Source: Calditrichota bacterium (GTDB taxonomy: Bacteria; Calditrichota; Calditrichia; Calditrichales; Calditrichaceae). From it: a DNA stretch of 64,000 nt. The position numbers and the translations under genes are program-made. The notes beneath the pieces are model-generated. The model made no database searches. It worked only from the letters and a program-made list of their open reading frames with translations, and was not told the DNA's origin. Every line of letters begins with the position of its first letter. The stretch's first letter is position 1. Shown here piece after piece: positions 35,042 through 45,863 of the stretch. The stretch spans positions 1-64,000 of the forward strand of contig JAJRSO010000061.1 of the NCBI GenBank assembly GCA_024278755.1. The letters are read 5' to 3'.

Positions 35042-37774
35042 ATGAAACGATTTATCTATGCATTAATAATCCAACTCTGTCTTTTATCCGTTGCCTTTTC
35101 AGGAACGACAGGCAAATTAGCCGGCAGAGTTATTGATGCGGTTACTAAAGAACCCATTGCCGGCGCAAATATTATACTGTAAGGAACCATGAGAGGAGCC
35201 TCAACGGATGTGGACGGGGAATATTACATTATTAATATTCCGGCCGGGCGGTATACCGTTACCGTGTCCTATGTAGGCTATCAGGGAATTAAACACCCGA
35301 ATGTGAATATACTTATCGATCAGACCACCAAACTTAATTTTCAGTTATCTGAAGATATCTCCGAGGCAGAAACGATTGTTGTTACGGCAGAGAGCTTTAA
35401 AGTCCAGAAAGACGAAGTAACAAAGAAGATTACAATTCAGAGTGAAGATATTCAGGCCATGCCGGTTCAGGATTTTTCGGAACTTGTTACTGCGCAGGCG
35501 GGTATTATTCAGATTGAAAGTAGTGTGCGCGGTATCAGCGGATTCGAGGACCGTGGAATTGAAGAAATTCATGTGCGCGGGGGGCGTTCCGGTGAAATCG
35601 GATATACGATTGACGGAATGTATATAACCAATCCCTTTTACGGACATAAATATTCGTGGACCCAGCTAAACGATTTTGCTCTGGAACAGGTCGATATAAA
35701 AACCGGCGTCTTTGATGCCGAATACGGCGGCGCCATTTCAAGCATGATTAATATGATTACCCGTGACGGTGGAGATAAACTTGAGGGAAACCTCCGTATT
35801 AGAACTTCCAATCCGGGACGATTGTTTAACCCGGCTACTTTTTTCAGTAAAGATAAAAGCGCGCCGTTTGATATCGGTTTAAGGCAAGATTATTTGCGCG
35901 ATAACCGTTTGATTTCCGGTGGTTTTGGCGGTCCGGTTCCGTTTACCAACAATAAATTAAAGTTTATTGTTACCGGCCATAAACAGCGTTCTTCCTACGG
36001 AGTATGGGAATTTGATAATAAAACTTTTAATACGGCCGATCCCTATAATTTGGATAATGAATTTGTAAATCAGCTTGATACCATTGCCGGCTGGCGGGCC
36101 ATGGGTTTTCGTACCGGCTGGGATCTCTATTCAAAATTAAGCTGGCGTATTAATAACTCTATGAAGCTGGATTTTTCCGCTTGGAACCTGGAAACCGTAT
36201 TCCGGACGATGAACCTTGCCAATTTCGGCTATTTGTATTACGAAGAAGGCCGCAATATAGATACGCAGACATCTGACAGGCAAGCGTTGATGTTTAACCA
36301 CCAAATTTCCAAAAGTGTTTTCTATGATTTGCGCTTCTCCCGGTTTTATCAAAAAATGTTTATCGGTGTGACGGATAATGGAAAAGAAGATGGACGGTAT
36401 TTAGATCCGGATGAATATGTGGCTCCGGAAACGGATATCGACCATTTTGACACGAATCCTTTTTGGTATGAGTTTATTGTATCCGGACATGATCGCTATT
36501 ATCATCAAAACTATGCCGAAACATACGAAGGCTTTGCCAATATTCTGGCACAGGCAACCAAACATCATCAGCTTAAAATGGGCGCCTCTTACCGCCGGCA
36601 TACCATTATGATCGATGAAATTCAGCTCCCCTGGCTTTTAACCCCCTATAAAGAAAAATATAAAAAACATCCCGAAGAGGCGGCAGCTTATATTCAGGAT
36701 CTGATTGAATACGATTATATGACGATTCATCTTGGATTGCGGTTGGATATGTTTAATTCCAATCATGAATATTGGGACGATCCCTATGCGGTTGATAAAA
36801 AGTTAGTTAAATCGCAATGGAAATATCATCTGAGCCCGCGTCTGGGTTTTTCGCATGTTATTACGGATAATGCAACCTTTACATTTGGGTACGGAAAATT
36901 TACACAGCTACCCACCTATCGTAACCAGTATATCAATGCGGAACGTGATATTAAAACCTACTCGCCGATTGTCGGAAATTCCGGCTTAAGCATGGAAGAT
37001 ATGACCGCGTACGAATTTGGCGTGAACATGGGCGTTGATGATCATACTATCGTTCAGGTAATAGGCTGGTCAAAAGAATACTCTAACTTAACCTCAACGG
37101 AACGGATACCACAATTTCCGTATTCCTATACAACCTTCTTAAATACCGATTACGCAACGGCCCGCGGCATGGATATTGTTGTCCGTCGGCAGGTGCCGGG
37201 AAAATATTCGGCTATTTTGCAGTATACGTATTCACGCGCAACTGCTAACCGTCCCGATCCCTGGGAAGGATATCGTTCTACTCAAACAACGCGTACGATG
37301 CCAAAACGTGAAATCCTGATGGGCTATGATCGGTCTCATGACATTAGTTTAATACTTTCTTATCAGATAAATAAGAGTGAAGGGCCTGCTCTGTTTGGAT
37401 TCCATCCGTTTGAACGCACACGGCTTAACATAATGTCGATGGCGCTTAGCGGCTGGCCTTATACCCCTGTGCTGGGTACGGTTGCGGGAGAGACAAATTC
37501 CGAGCGGGGGCCTTGGAATTTTACGACCAATTTTAACTTACGCCGCTATTTTAATGTATACGGCGTAGATATGATTTTTGGAGTTATGGTTCAAAATGTG
37601 TTTGACCGTAAAAACGAAATTGATATATGGCCTTCCACAGGAACCGCTTCGGATCCCGGGCTCCGTTTAAACCGTTTGGTTGAAATGGGTATCTACTCCA
37701 AAACAATGTTTGATCGGCCCTTTATGTATGGCCGCAGAAGACAAATTGATTTTTCATTGGAAATTGCGTTTTAA
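35042..37774 (+). pseudogene. TonB-dependent receptor of module A, interrupted by in-frame TAA at codon 47
   Basis: Full length would be 910 residues. From ATG 35042: signal peptide (MKRFIYALIIQLCLLSVAFS), then a carboxypeptidase-regulatory-like domain (GKLAGRVIDAVTKEPIAGANIIL), a TAA at 35180-35182, and then the same frame continues (GTMRGASTDVDGEYYIINIPAG) through the plug (EEIHVRGGRSGEIGYTIDGMY) and a 22-strand-type barrel ending in LEIAF. The intact paralogue at 45864 has Gln47 (CAA) at the matching position. An ATG at 35189 could restart translation using AAGGA within the stop context, but the product would lack a signal peptide. No other frame disruption is visible. It is either a recent pseudogene or read through; the substrate is unknown. 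Confidence 0.8.
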
Positions 37775-37789
37775 AGAAAGGTACGTATA

Positions 37790-40700
37790 GTGACACGTTT
37801 TATAAAAATACTTGCCATATTGCTGTTTGGTACATGGATGCTTCTTTTTGCCGAACATCCGATAAAAAAACAGAGCGGAACAGCGCTTTTAAAAGCACCG
37901 GATGATCCGCTTATCAGCAGAGCCAGGGCCTACCTGGATAAAGGAAAACTTAAGATTGCCGTTCAGAACTACGGCCGTTTTGTAGATTGGGATGTATTCC
38001 CGGCTGCCGCCTGGGGTAATTTTACCTATATCCCGGATGTCTCGCTAATGGTGGGCATTCCCGGAAAGGATAAAAACGGAAATCCCTACCCCTGGGCTGT
38101 TGGAAAAAAAGAGATGTATATCATACAGGATAATGATTTTAAAACGTTTGGTTCCGATACCACCTATTGGGGGCCAACCGTTTCGGAATCGTGGATGGAT
38201 CGTACACCGAATTCCAATCGTGTGGACTGGGAATCGAAAGCGGAATCCCAGATTTACCTGCACAATCCTCTGATTACGGCAGGTAAATACTTTGGAGAAC
38301 AGGGCTTATATACTTATCCCGAAGATCAATATCCGCTGATTGCCACCAGTGATATTCCCGAGACATGGCCTGTCCGAGTAAATGCGCTGGGCGAAGAAGA
38401 ACCGTTCTGGCCAGGGCCGTTTGCATCGGATCCGTCAGATACGTCGGATACGCCGAAAGAACTTAAAGGTGTTTTTGTATCCGATCAGGATATCTATTTT
38501 GAATTTGACGATCGCTTTGCCACCCGCGATATTGATACGACCCAGGGCTATCCCATCGGCATTCGCGCTACCGTTTCCGCTTATTCATATAGCGCCAGTA
38601 TTTCCGAAGATATTGTCTTTTTTAAGATGTATCTGCATAACGATTCGCAGTGGGATTACGAAGGCGTCTATGGCGGTTTCTATTTTGATGGTGACTCCTA
38701 TAATACCGATTTAAACGGTATTCGCTGGCGTCAGACCAACGAAGATGATATGATGGGTTATAATACCGATCAGGATTTTGGATATATTTACGATCTGCTG
38801 GGCGGCTCGGAATATCCCGAAACAAACGGAGAACCATTAGCCTATGCGGCTGTTAAATTACTGGAAACACCTAAAGCAACCGAACCGGTTGATTTGGATG
38901 ATGATGGTTTTGATGATATTCAGATTGGCGATCCCCTGGGTTTAACCGGCTGGCACTGGTTTAGCTGGTATGTGCGTCCGGGCGCTAAAGACGGCGGCGT
39001 AAATGGGCCTTTCTCCGGCGATGGACAAACGCCCTACCAGGCAAATAAAGAAGAAATTCAATATAAAATAATGGCCGGCGATACAATGGGCATTACCGCC
39101 AGCGATCAGGAAAACTATTTCCATCCCCGGAAATATAAAGTTGGCGAAGCCATTGTCTCCGGTGAAACAAATCCGCGTTTTGATTCCATCGAGGGGTTGT
39201 TGCTTGATTATCCGCAGGGTTTGGATTGTGTATTTATTATGTCCTCCGGGCCTTTTAGCATAGCCTCCGGTGATTCTGTCCCTTTCTCGTTCGCCGTTAT
39301 TATGGGGCAAGATACGGCCGATTTGCGTATCAATGCGGATGTGGCTCAACTTATGTATGACAATAATTACCAGGGCGCCCGCGCTCCGGTGGCTCCGGTT
39401 GTTACGGCCAAAGAGAGTGATCGCGAAATAACCTTATATTGGAATTCAGAATCTACCGAGGATGAAGACATTATTACCGGTTATCAGGATTTTGAAGGTT
39501 ATCGTATCTATAAGAGCACCGATAACGGAAAAACCTGGGGTAAAAGACAATTTGATCCGCAGTCCGGCACGGAATATTGGGAGCCGATAGCACAATACGA
39601 CCTGGATAATGAGATAAGTGGGTATGAACCGCTTCCGCCCAGACGTTATCTTGGCTCTAATACAGGTTTGTCTTTTAAATTTACGGGTACCGATGTGGAA
39701 AACGGCGTTTAATATCTTTACGCGGTCTGTGCTTACGACCGTGGTTTTATCCCTGGAAATCCGCTCTATGATCCGGATGATAAAGCGACTGAGTTAGGAC
39801 TGACCTTCGAAATTCCATCACTCGAAAACCTGCTTTCTAACAGCTCATATCTGGACCATATTGTAAAAGTAATCCCGCATCGGGGCGCCAGTAATACGGT
39901 TTTAGAAAACTTAAAAGTCGAAAAACTACCGGGAACTATCGGAACCGGCGTCTTTAATGTAGAAGTTGTTTCTCCGCCGCTGGTTACGGGCGATACCTAT
40001 GAGATCCATTTCGATTCCGAATACATGGATGTAGATAGCACACAGCTTGTTCCCGGTTCTCAGACATATTCCATTATCAATACCGTTTCCGGAGATACGC
40101 TGGTTAAAGACAGCAAACAGTATTCAACGGATGAAAAACAGGTAGCGCCTCCTATTTATGACGGTATCAGTTGGATGATTAAAACCAGCCGGGATATTTC
40201 CGTTAATTTGGATGATGTATACTGGAAAGAGGGTTCCGTTGGTACCTATCGCTTTAGCTCATTGAAATTTAATTCAAATACAGTAAAGACACGCAGCGAT
40301 TACGAAATTCGATTTTTTAACGAACCGGTTGATTCTGTTTTTAGAAGAAATCCTGGCGGCAGGCTATTGCACTTGGTTCCATTTCAGGTATGGAATACGA
40401 TAACCCATCACAAGGGTACGCTTGTTTCATTGCGCGGGGACGAATGGAATCAGCAATATACCTATCAGGTATACGAAGATACACTTCCGGATATCGCCGG
40501 CAACGAAATTAAGACTCTTGTGTTTAAATGGGAATGGATTGAACCGGGAACCGTGGATCCGAATACCGGGGAAACGCTACCCGCGGATACTCGCCCGCAA
40601 GAGGGAGATGTTATGGTTATTCCGGTACGTAAACCGTTTGAGCATGGCGATGTTTTTCGTGTTCAGTCCGATGATGTGTTTAAAGTGGAAGCCGTAAAAG

Positions 40701-41002
40701 ATACAACACTTGATAATGTTAAGGTGGTTCCCAATCCCTATATTGTACATGCTTCCTGGGAGAAGGATGACTTTGTCAGGAAATTACAGTTTACAAATTT
40801 ACCGGATAAGTGCTGGATTCACATTTTTACCGTTGTTGGTGAGCGTGTGATAAAAATCCGTCACGAAAGTTCCAGTGATGGTAGTGAGGACTGGAATTTA
40901 CTTACATCCAACCGGCAGGATGCTGCCCCCGGATTGTACGTTTATGTGGTGGAAGCCGATAATGGTAAAAAGATTACCGGCAAATTTGTACTTATCAAAT
41001 AG
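37790..41002 (+). pseudogene. Large T9SS-CTD protein of module A, interrupted by in-frame TAA at codon 641
   Basis: GTG start at 37790 with AAAGG about 8 bases upstream, and a signal peptide (FIKILAILLFGTWMLLFA). The coding frame runs 640 codons, meets TAA at 39710-39712, and continues in the same frame to 41002 (1070 codons in all). The frame after the stop reads YLYAVCAYDRGFIPGNP, which aligns with TYYFAVTAYNYNSDPNVP of the intact paralogue at 48865, both following an Asn-Gly. It has a fibronectin-III-like part (APVVTAKESDREITLYWNS) and a C-terminal sorting-type domain (VVPNPYIVHASW...GKFVLIK). Truncation would remove the sorting domain. Function unknown. Confidence 0.8.
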
Positions 41003-41010
41003 GAGTGGAC

Positions 41011-42030
41011 ATGAAATTTAAATTGACATTGACTGCATTTCTCGTTTTGAATGTTTCGTTGTTTGCTCAGGGCGAGTTATCAAAAGTCGCAACGGGTACG
41101 GCCCAGTTTCTTAAAATTGGGATTGGCTCCCGTGGCATAGCGCTTGGTGATGCTTACACGGCATTGGCGGACGGCGTACATTCCATGTATTGGAATCCGG
41201 CCGGCATTCAAAAAATAGGACATACGGCAGTTGCCGTTTCTCAGTTGGATTTATATGCGGTAATTAAGCATAGTTTTATCGGAGCGGTTGCGCCGATTGA
41301 TGAAAACACGACCATTGGGGCTTCGTTGCTGTATCTTTCGTCCGGTGATATTGAACGAACGACAATTGCAGAACCGGAAGGGACCGGGTCGTATTTTTCT
41401 ACCTCGCACATGGCCTGGGGATTAACCGTCTCACGCAGAGTTACGGAACGTTTTAGTTTAGGTGTTACCATAAAATATATATCCGAACGGTTAGATATGG
41501 CGGAAGCTTCTACCGCTGCTTTTGATATCGGTTCTCAGTTTGACACCGGTATTTATGGCCTGAAGATAGGAATGGTTCTGGCAAATTTTGGCGGTAAAAT
41601 GAAATTTGACGGAGCAAATTTAAACTACGAACAGGATAACGAACTAACCGGAATTTCTTACCCGACCGGCGCCCGTTTAAGAACGGAGGAATGGCCGATT
41701 CCGCTTTTGTTCCGCCTGGGGATAGCATTGGATGTTATGGGAAAAGACTCGGAAATATTTAGCAGTGAAAGAAACAGAATTACACTGACTATGGAGGGGA
41801 ATGACCCGGTAGACAATGTGCTGCATTACAATTTTGGCGCCGAATACGAATGGAATAGTATCTTTGCGATTCGTGCGGGGTACAAAGAAAATTACGACGA
41901 AGCAGGATTTACCGCAGGCGTAGGGTTGGATTTTACCAAAATAGGCATTGGCGCCCGTTTGGATTATGCCTATAACGATGTTGGTTTATTAGGCAAGATA
42001 CATAATTACAGCCTTGAGTTTTCTTTTTAA
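41011..42030 (+). CDS. PorV/PorQ-like outer-membrane barrel of module A
   Basis: A 339-residue protein starting at ATG 41011 (AGGAG 5 bases upstream, overlapping the previous stop TAG). Signal peptide KLTLTAFLVLNVSLFAQ, then the family opening TAQFLKIGIGSRGIALGDAYTALADGVHSMYWNPAGI. The rest is an amphipathic-strand barrel ending in LEFSF. In T9SS systems such barrels bind or shuttle cargo; this one is probably the partner of the large CTD protein next to it. Paralogues are at 12156, 52875 and 62121. Confidence 0.8.
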   Translation: MKFKLTLTAFLVLNVSLFAQGELSKVATGTAQFLKIGIGSRGIALGDAYTALADGVHSMYWNPAGIQKIGHTAVAVSQLDLYAVIKHSFIGAVAPIDENTTIGASLLYLSSGDIERTTIAEPEGTGSYFSTSHMAWGLTVSRRVTERFSLGVTIKYISERLDMAEASTAAFDIGSQFDTGIYGLKIGMVLANFGGKMKFDGANLNYEQDNELTGISYPTGARLRTEEWPIPLLFRLGIALDVMGKDSEIFSSERNRITLTMEGNDPVDNVLHYNFGAEYEWNSIFAIRAGYKENYDEAGFTAGVGLDFTKIGIGARLDYAYNDVGLLGKIHNYSLEFSF

Positions 42031-42065
42031 AAAGCAGATTTAAAAAACTGCAAAACAATATTGTA

Positions 42066-42102
42066 TAACACCAAAAAGGGCTATATGCCCTTTTTGGTGT
42101 TA
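42066..42102. terminator. Long terminator-like hairpin after module A
   Basis: A perfect 16-bp stem (42066-42081 with 42087-42102) around TATAT, containing AAAAAGGGC/GCCCTTTTT. It is symmetric and lacks a long T run outside the stem, but the T5 in the descending arm may serve; it could work on both strands. Confidence 0.65.
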
Positions 42103-42185
42103 TACTGAATTTTGTTAAATAGGGCACAATTAATAATTAGAGCCATTCGTATATTTTTTTATTTTACTAACGAAGGAAGAAGAAC

Positions 42186-45100
42186 ATGAAGTTTAAACTG
42201 TTACTACTTGGTCTGCTGATTATCGGGCAATCAGTATTTGCAAAGGATATTTATCATAAAAATATTGCTTTGTTTTGTTTGAACAAAGAGATGCCCCAGC
42301 TGGAAGTAAAAAATAATAATGGGCATCCGGAAACCCAATTTGCATGGCTAAACGAAATGATTGCTAAGTATAATATTTCCGAGATTAGCCGCTGGATAAC
42401 CTCTGCCGACGAACGCGATGTGGACGGCGATGTTAAATTAATGAATATCTACCGCGCTGTTTTTGCAGAAGACAGAGATATTCCGGAACTGGATGGTATC
42501 ATCGATGAATTCCGGGCGGTCGATGATGTATATGGCGCCTATAAAGAGGGTATTTATCGTGTTGAAAGCACACCTTATACACCCAATGACCCGCGTTATG
42601 ACGAACAATGGTATGTAACAAAAATTATGGCCGATTATGCCTGGGGGCTGTTTAGCGGAACTCCAGGCGACCCGGATATTCTGGTTGGTGTAGTGGATAC
42701 CGGCGTGGATACCGAACATCCTGAATTTGACGGTGTGCTTTATGTAAATCCCGGGGAAGACATAAATCATGATGGCGTATATACCAGTGCCGATAACAAC
42801 GGCGTGGACGATGATCTCAACGGTTATGTGGATGATGTGGTCGGTTGGGATTTTGCCGATAATGATAACAATATCCGGCCGCCCGATGTGGGAACCACCC
42901 ATGAATTAAGCCACGGCACGCATGTGTCCGGCGCTATCAGCGCTTTGCCGGATAATAATGAAGGTATTGCCGGTGTCTCTTTTAGAAGTAAAATTATTGC
43001 CACGAAACATTCACAGGATGGCGATTACACTCAACCGGCTCTTTACTCTACGTATGATGGTATTACCTATGTTTCCAAAATGGGTGCAAAAATAATTAAC
43101 TGTTCCTATGGGTCATCCGGTTCAAATCCCTTCGAACAAAATGCGATTAACAATGCCGTAAATAATTACGGTTGTATTGTTGTTTGTGCCGCAGGAAATG
43201 ATGGAACTGACAACGATGTCTCTCCGCATTATCCAAGTGATTATAGTAATACCATTGCCGTTGCGGCCACTACTTCCGGGGACGTAAAATCAAGTTTTTC
43301 CAACTATGGAAGCGTAATTGATATAAGTTCGCCCGGCTCTGCAATTTTAAGCACCATTCATTGGAATGCCGGAGGGTATGAAACTTGGGACGGGACATCA
43401 ATGGCCAGCCCGATAGCGGCCGCCTCTTATGCCTTGCTTTGGGCATATTATCCAACCTGGAGCAGAACCGATATTATCGATCGTATTGCGGCGTCTGCAG
43501 ACTATATTGATGATTTGAACCCTGACTATGCGGGTCAATTAGGCGCCGGAAGGGTAAATCCTTATAATGCCATCGCCCAATCGATTTTTCCAAACCTCCA
43601 TTTAGACAGTTATAATTACACACTGATTTCGGATCCCAATGGAGACGGGCAGCTGAATCCGGGAGAAAATGCAAGCCTGCATATTACGCTTATGAACGAC
43701 GCCGGTTGGCAGGATGCAACCGGAACCAATGTTGTGCTTTCTTCTACCTCTTCCTATATCTCATTTCCGGACGGCAATGCAGCAATGGGCACAATTACTG
43801 CCGGGTCGACCAAAGAAAATACCAGTGATGCGCTGGAATTTTTAATTGATGCGGACGCACCGCTTACTCCCATAACAATTACACTTACCATTACAGCTAA
43901 TCAATCCGGTTCGGATCCGTACGAAACGACCGAAACACTTGAGGTTACTCCAACCTTAAACCAAATCGGTTTCCCGACATTGAGCACGAATATCATTAAC
44001 CCGGTTGCGGTGGACAGTCTTTATGCCTCTTTATCTGACCAGATAGCCGTCATCGACCAAAGCGACAGCTTATATTTAGTAAATAACGATGGCTCACTTG
44101 TTTCCGGTTTCCCTGTTTATGTAGGCTTTGTAAAAGGCGCGCCGGTCGTTGCGGATGTTGATAATGACGGACAAAAAGAAATTATTGTTGTTGAACGCGG
44201 CGGAGAGCTGCGCATTGTAGAACGGGATGGAACTATTTCGTTGTTACATGATGTTGGTCAGACTACCGACGGCGATATTGCCGTTGCCAACATGGACAGC
44301 GATCCGGAACTGGAAATTGTTTTTGGTACAAGCTCCCGTGATTTACATGCGATTAATATAGACGGGACGGAAGTTTCTGGTTTCTGGTTTGATGTAGCGG
44401 GCCGTATTACAAAAGGAGTTGCTTTGGCAGATTATACCGAAGACGGAATTCCGGAACTGGTATACGGACTGTCCAATGATGAGTTACATGCTCAGAAAAC
44501 TGATGAAACGGAATTACCCGGCTTCCCGATTGATTTGCTTGACCGTCTGGATGTTTCCCCGGTTGTCGTGCATATTACAGATAATGCAAGTTCGCAAAAT
44601 GATTATTTTATCTTTGCCGCCACCGGAGCGGATACGCTCTTCCGAATTAATATGGATGGTGGTGTCATTGAATCAAAATATTATTACGGTTCGACAATGA
44701 ATTCAGCGCCGGCAGTGGCAGATATAAATAAGGATGGCCAGTTGGAAGTGGTCTTTGGTACCGACGACGGAAATCTGCATGCTGTTAAATTTGACGGTAC
44801 TTCACTATCAAATTTTCCCATTCAGTTAAACGGCTCCATTATTTCCTCTCCTGTTTTTGCCGATTTTGACAATGACGGAACCATCGAAATTGTAATTGGA
44901 ACGGAATTGGGACATATGTATGTTTTGCATAGCGATGGTTCAAACTATCGTAATTTCCCGGCTGACTTTGACACCCACCAGGATGGCTCGCCGGCCATTG
45001 CTGATATAGATAATGACGGTGATCTGGAAATTATTGTTGGCACAGGCACAGGTTTAAATGCCATTGATGTTCAGGGCACAAAATATGAAGATGGATTATG

Positions 45101-45467
45101 GCAGACCTACCTGTCCAATAATCAGCGTACAGGTACCTATCATTATATTCAGGGTGCAAGTGCCATTCAGGATAAACCTTCTGTTCTTACAGAATTTTCG
45201 TTACATCAAAATTATCCAAATCCGTTTAATCCCAGTACGGTAATAAGCTATCAATTACCTTCGTCCGGGTTGGTTAACGTATCTGTTTATAATGTTCTGG
45301 GGCAGGAAGTTAGTACACTGCTTAACGAAGAACAAAATGCCGGAATGCATACGGTTACCTTTAATGCTGCCGGTTTTGCCAGCGGAATATATATCTATAA
45401 GCTGCAATATCGCTTAGAATCGGGTACGGTAAAAGCATTACAACGTAAGATGCTTCTTATGCGTTAG
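42186..45467 (+). CDS. Secreted subtilisin-like serine protease (S8) with VCBS-type repeats and T9SS sorting domain
   Basis: A 1093-residue exported protease. Signal peptide KFKLLLLGLLIIGQSVFA, a prodomain-like part, then the S8 catalytic triad: Asp171 in VVDTGVD, His243 in HGTHVSG, and Ser405 in GTSMASP, with GNDGTDN as the oxyanion-Asn region. A Ca-binding-like loop DINHDGVYTSADNNGVDDDLNG precedes the His. After residue ~600 come FG-GAP/VCBS-like repeats (VADVDNDGQKEIIVVERGG and similar), then a type A sorting domain (HQNYPNPFNPSTVISYQLP ... KMLLMR). It should degrade protein at the cell surface. GAAGGAAGAAG lies before the ATG. A terminator follows. Confidence 0.9.
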   Translation: MKFKLLLLGLLIIGQSVFAKDIYHKNIALFCLNKEMPQLEVKNNNGHPETQFAWLNEMIAKYNISEISRWITSADERDVDGDVKLMNIYRAVFAEDRDIPELDGIIDEFRAVDDVYGAYKEGIYRVESTPYTPNDPRYDEQWYVTKIMADYAWGLFSGTPGDPDILVGVVDTGVDTEHPEFDGVLYVNPGEDINHDGVYTSADNNGVDDDLNGYVDDVVGWDFADNDNNIRPPDVGTTHELSHGTHVSGAISALPDNNEGIAGVSFRSKIIATKHSQDGDYTQPALYSTYDGITYVSKMGAKIINCSYGSSGSNPFEQNAINNAVNNYGCIVVCAAGNDGTDNDVSPHYPSDYSNTIAVAATTSGDVKSSFSNYGSVIDISSPGSAILSTIHWNAGGYETWDGTSMASPIAAASYALLWAYYPTWSRTDIIDRIAASADYIDDLNPDYAGQLGAGRVNPYNAIAQSIFPNLHLDSYNYTLISDPNGDGQLNPGENASLHITLMNDAGWQDATGTNVVLSSTSSYISFPDGNAAMGTITAGSTKENTSDALEFLIDADAPLTPITITLTITANQSGSDPYETTETLEVTPTLNQIGFPTLSTNIINPVAVDSLYASLSDQIAVIDQSDSLYLVNNDGSLVSGFPVYVGFVKGAPVVADVDNDGQKEIIVVERGGELRIVERDGTISLLHDVGQTTDGDIAVANMDSDPELEIVFGTSSRDLHAINIDGTEVSGFWFDVAGRITKGVALADYTEDGIPELVYGLSNDELHAQKTDETELPGFPIDLLDRLDVSPVVVHITDNASSQNDYFIFAATGADTLFRINMDGGVIESKYYYGSTMNSAPAVADINKDGQLEVVFGTDDGNLHAVKFDGTSLSNFPIQLNGSIISSPVFADFDNDGTIEIVIGTELGHMYVLHSDGSNYRNFPADFDTHQDGSPAIADIDNDGDLEIIVGTGTGLNAIDVQGTKYEDGLWQTYLSNNQRTGTYHYIQGASAIQDKPSVLTEFSLHQNYPNPFNPSTVISYQLPSSGLVNVSVYNVLGQEVSTLLNEEQNAGMHTVTFNAAGFASGIYIYKLQYRLESGTVKALQRKMLLMR

Positions 45468-45485
45468 CCCGGTAAGATACCTTTT

Positions 45486-45531
45486 AAAAGCCTTTTGGGG
45501 CGGATAAAACCGCCTTAAAAGGCTTTTTTTA
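45486..45531 (+). terminator. Intrinsic terminator after the subtilase gene
   Basis: An 18-bp stem (45486-45503 with 45510-45527, two G-U pairs), loop ATAAAA, then a T run. It separates the subtilase from module B. Confidence 0.88.
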
Positions 45532-45712
45532 TATTAAAAGTATATAATTATCTTGCGCTAAATCAATATTTATACGATATTACAAGCCGTTATAGAAGAA
45601 AATAACCTAACCGGGGAATTTCAACGGCCTGATCTTACCCCGCTTTTTTAATAAAATTCAGCAGGATGCACTTATTAAAGGTGTCTGCCGTGCAGTTTAC
45701 CGTACATAAACC

Positions 45713-45742
45713 TTGACAATAGAGGTGCTTATATTATATATT
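45713..45742 (+). promoter_or_regulatory. Sigma70-type promoter of module B
   Basis: TTGACA (45713-45718) and TATATT (45737-45742) with an 18-base spacer; both hexamers are identical to those of the PorV-like gene promoter at 11949. Expected start near 45750, giving a ~115-base leader. Confidence 0.6.
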
Positions 45743-45798
45743 TTCGCTTGTGATGAAGCGCACAGATTAACCCGATTTAAAATATCAGGAGGTGGTGT

Positions 45799-45807
45799 AT
45801 GACATAA
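45799..45807 (+). promoter_or_regulatory. Two-codon leader frame (ATG-ACA-TAA) with strong ribosome site
   Basis: AGGAGGTGG at 45788-45796 sits just before ATG ACA TAA, 60 bases upstream of the receptor start. A ribosome site this strong in front of a minimal frame could hold a ribosome or influence leader folding. Chance is possible. Confidence 0.25.
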
Positions 45808-45863
45808 TAGGAGTGTGTACTATATTTTTTTTACTGAACTGTTAAATTAATGGAGGTTAAGGG

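Larger units (their letters stand above)
45468..45863. other. Regulatory spacer upstream of module B
   Basis: 396 bases without a gene. It contains the subtilase terminator, an AT-rich part, a sigma70-type promoter and a leader of about 115 bases that carries a very short ATG-ACA-TAA frame behind an AGGAGGTGG site. No RNA gene was recognised. Confidence 0.65.

Noticed and set aside
39713-40024. Intergenic gap between two separate genes
   Set aside because: The frame is open and continues the protein of 37790 by homology with the 48865 paralogue, so it is coding sequence after an in-frame TAA, not a spacer.
35042-41002. Genome-wide reassignment of TAA to Gln
   Set aside because: TAA is the normal stop of many intact genes here, for example rmlC, dapF, the amidase and both PorV-like genes of the modules.
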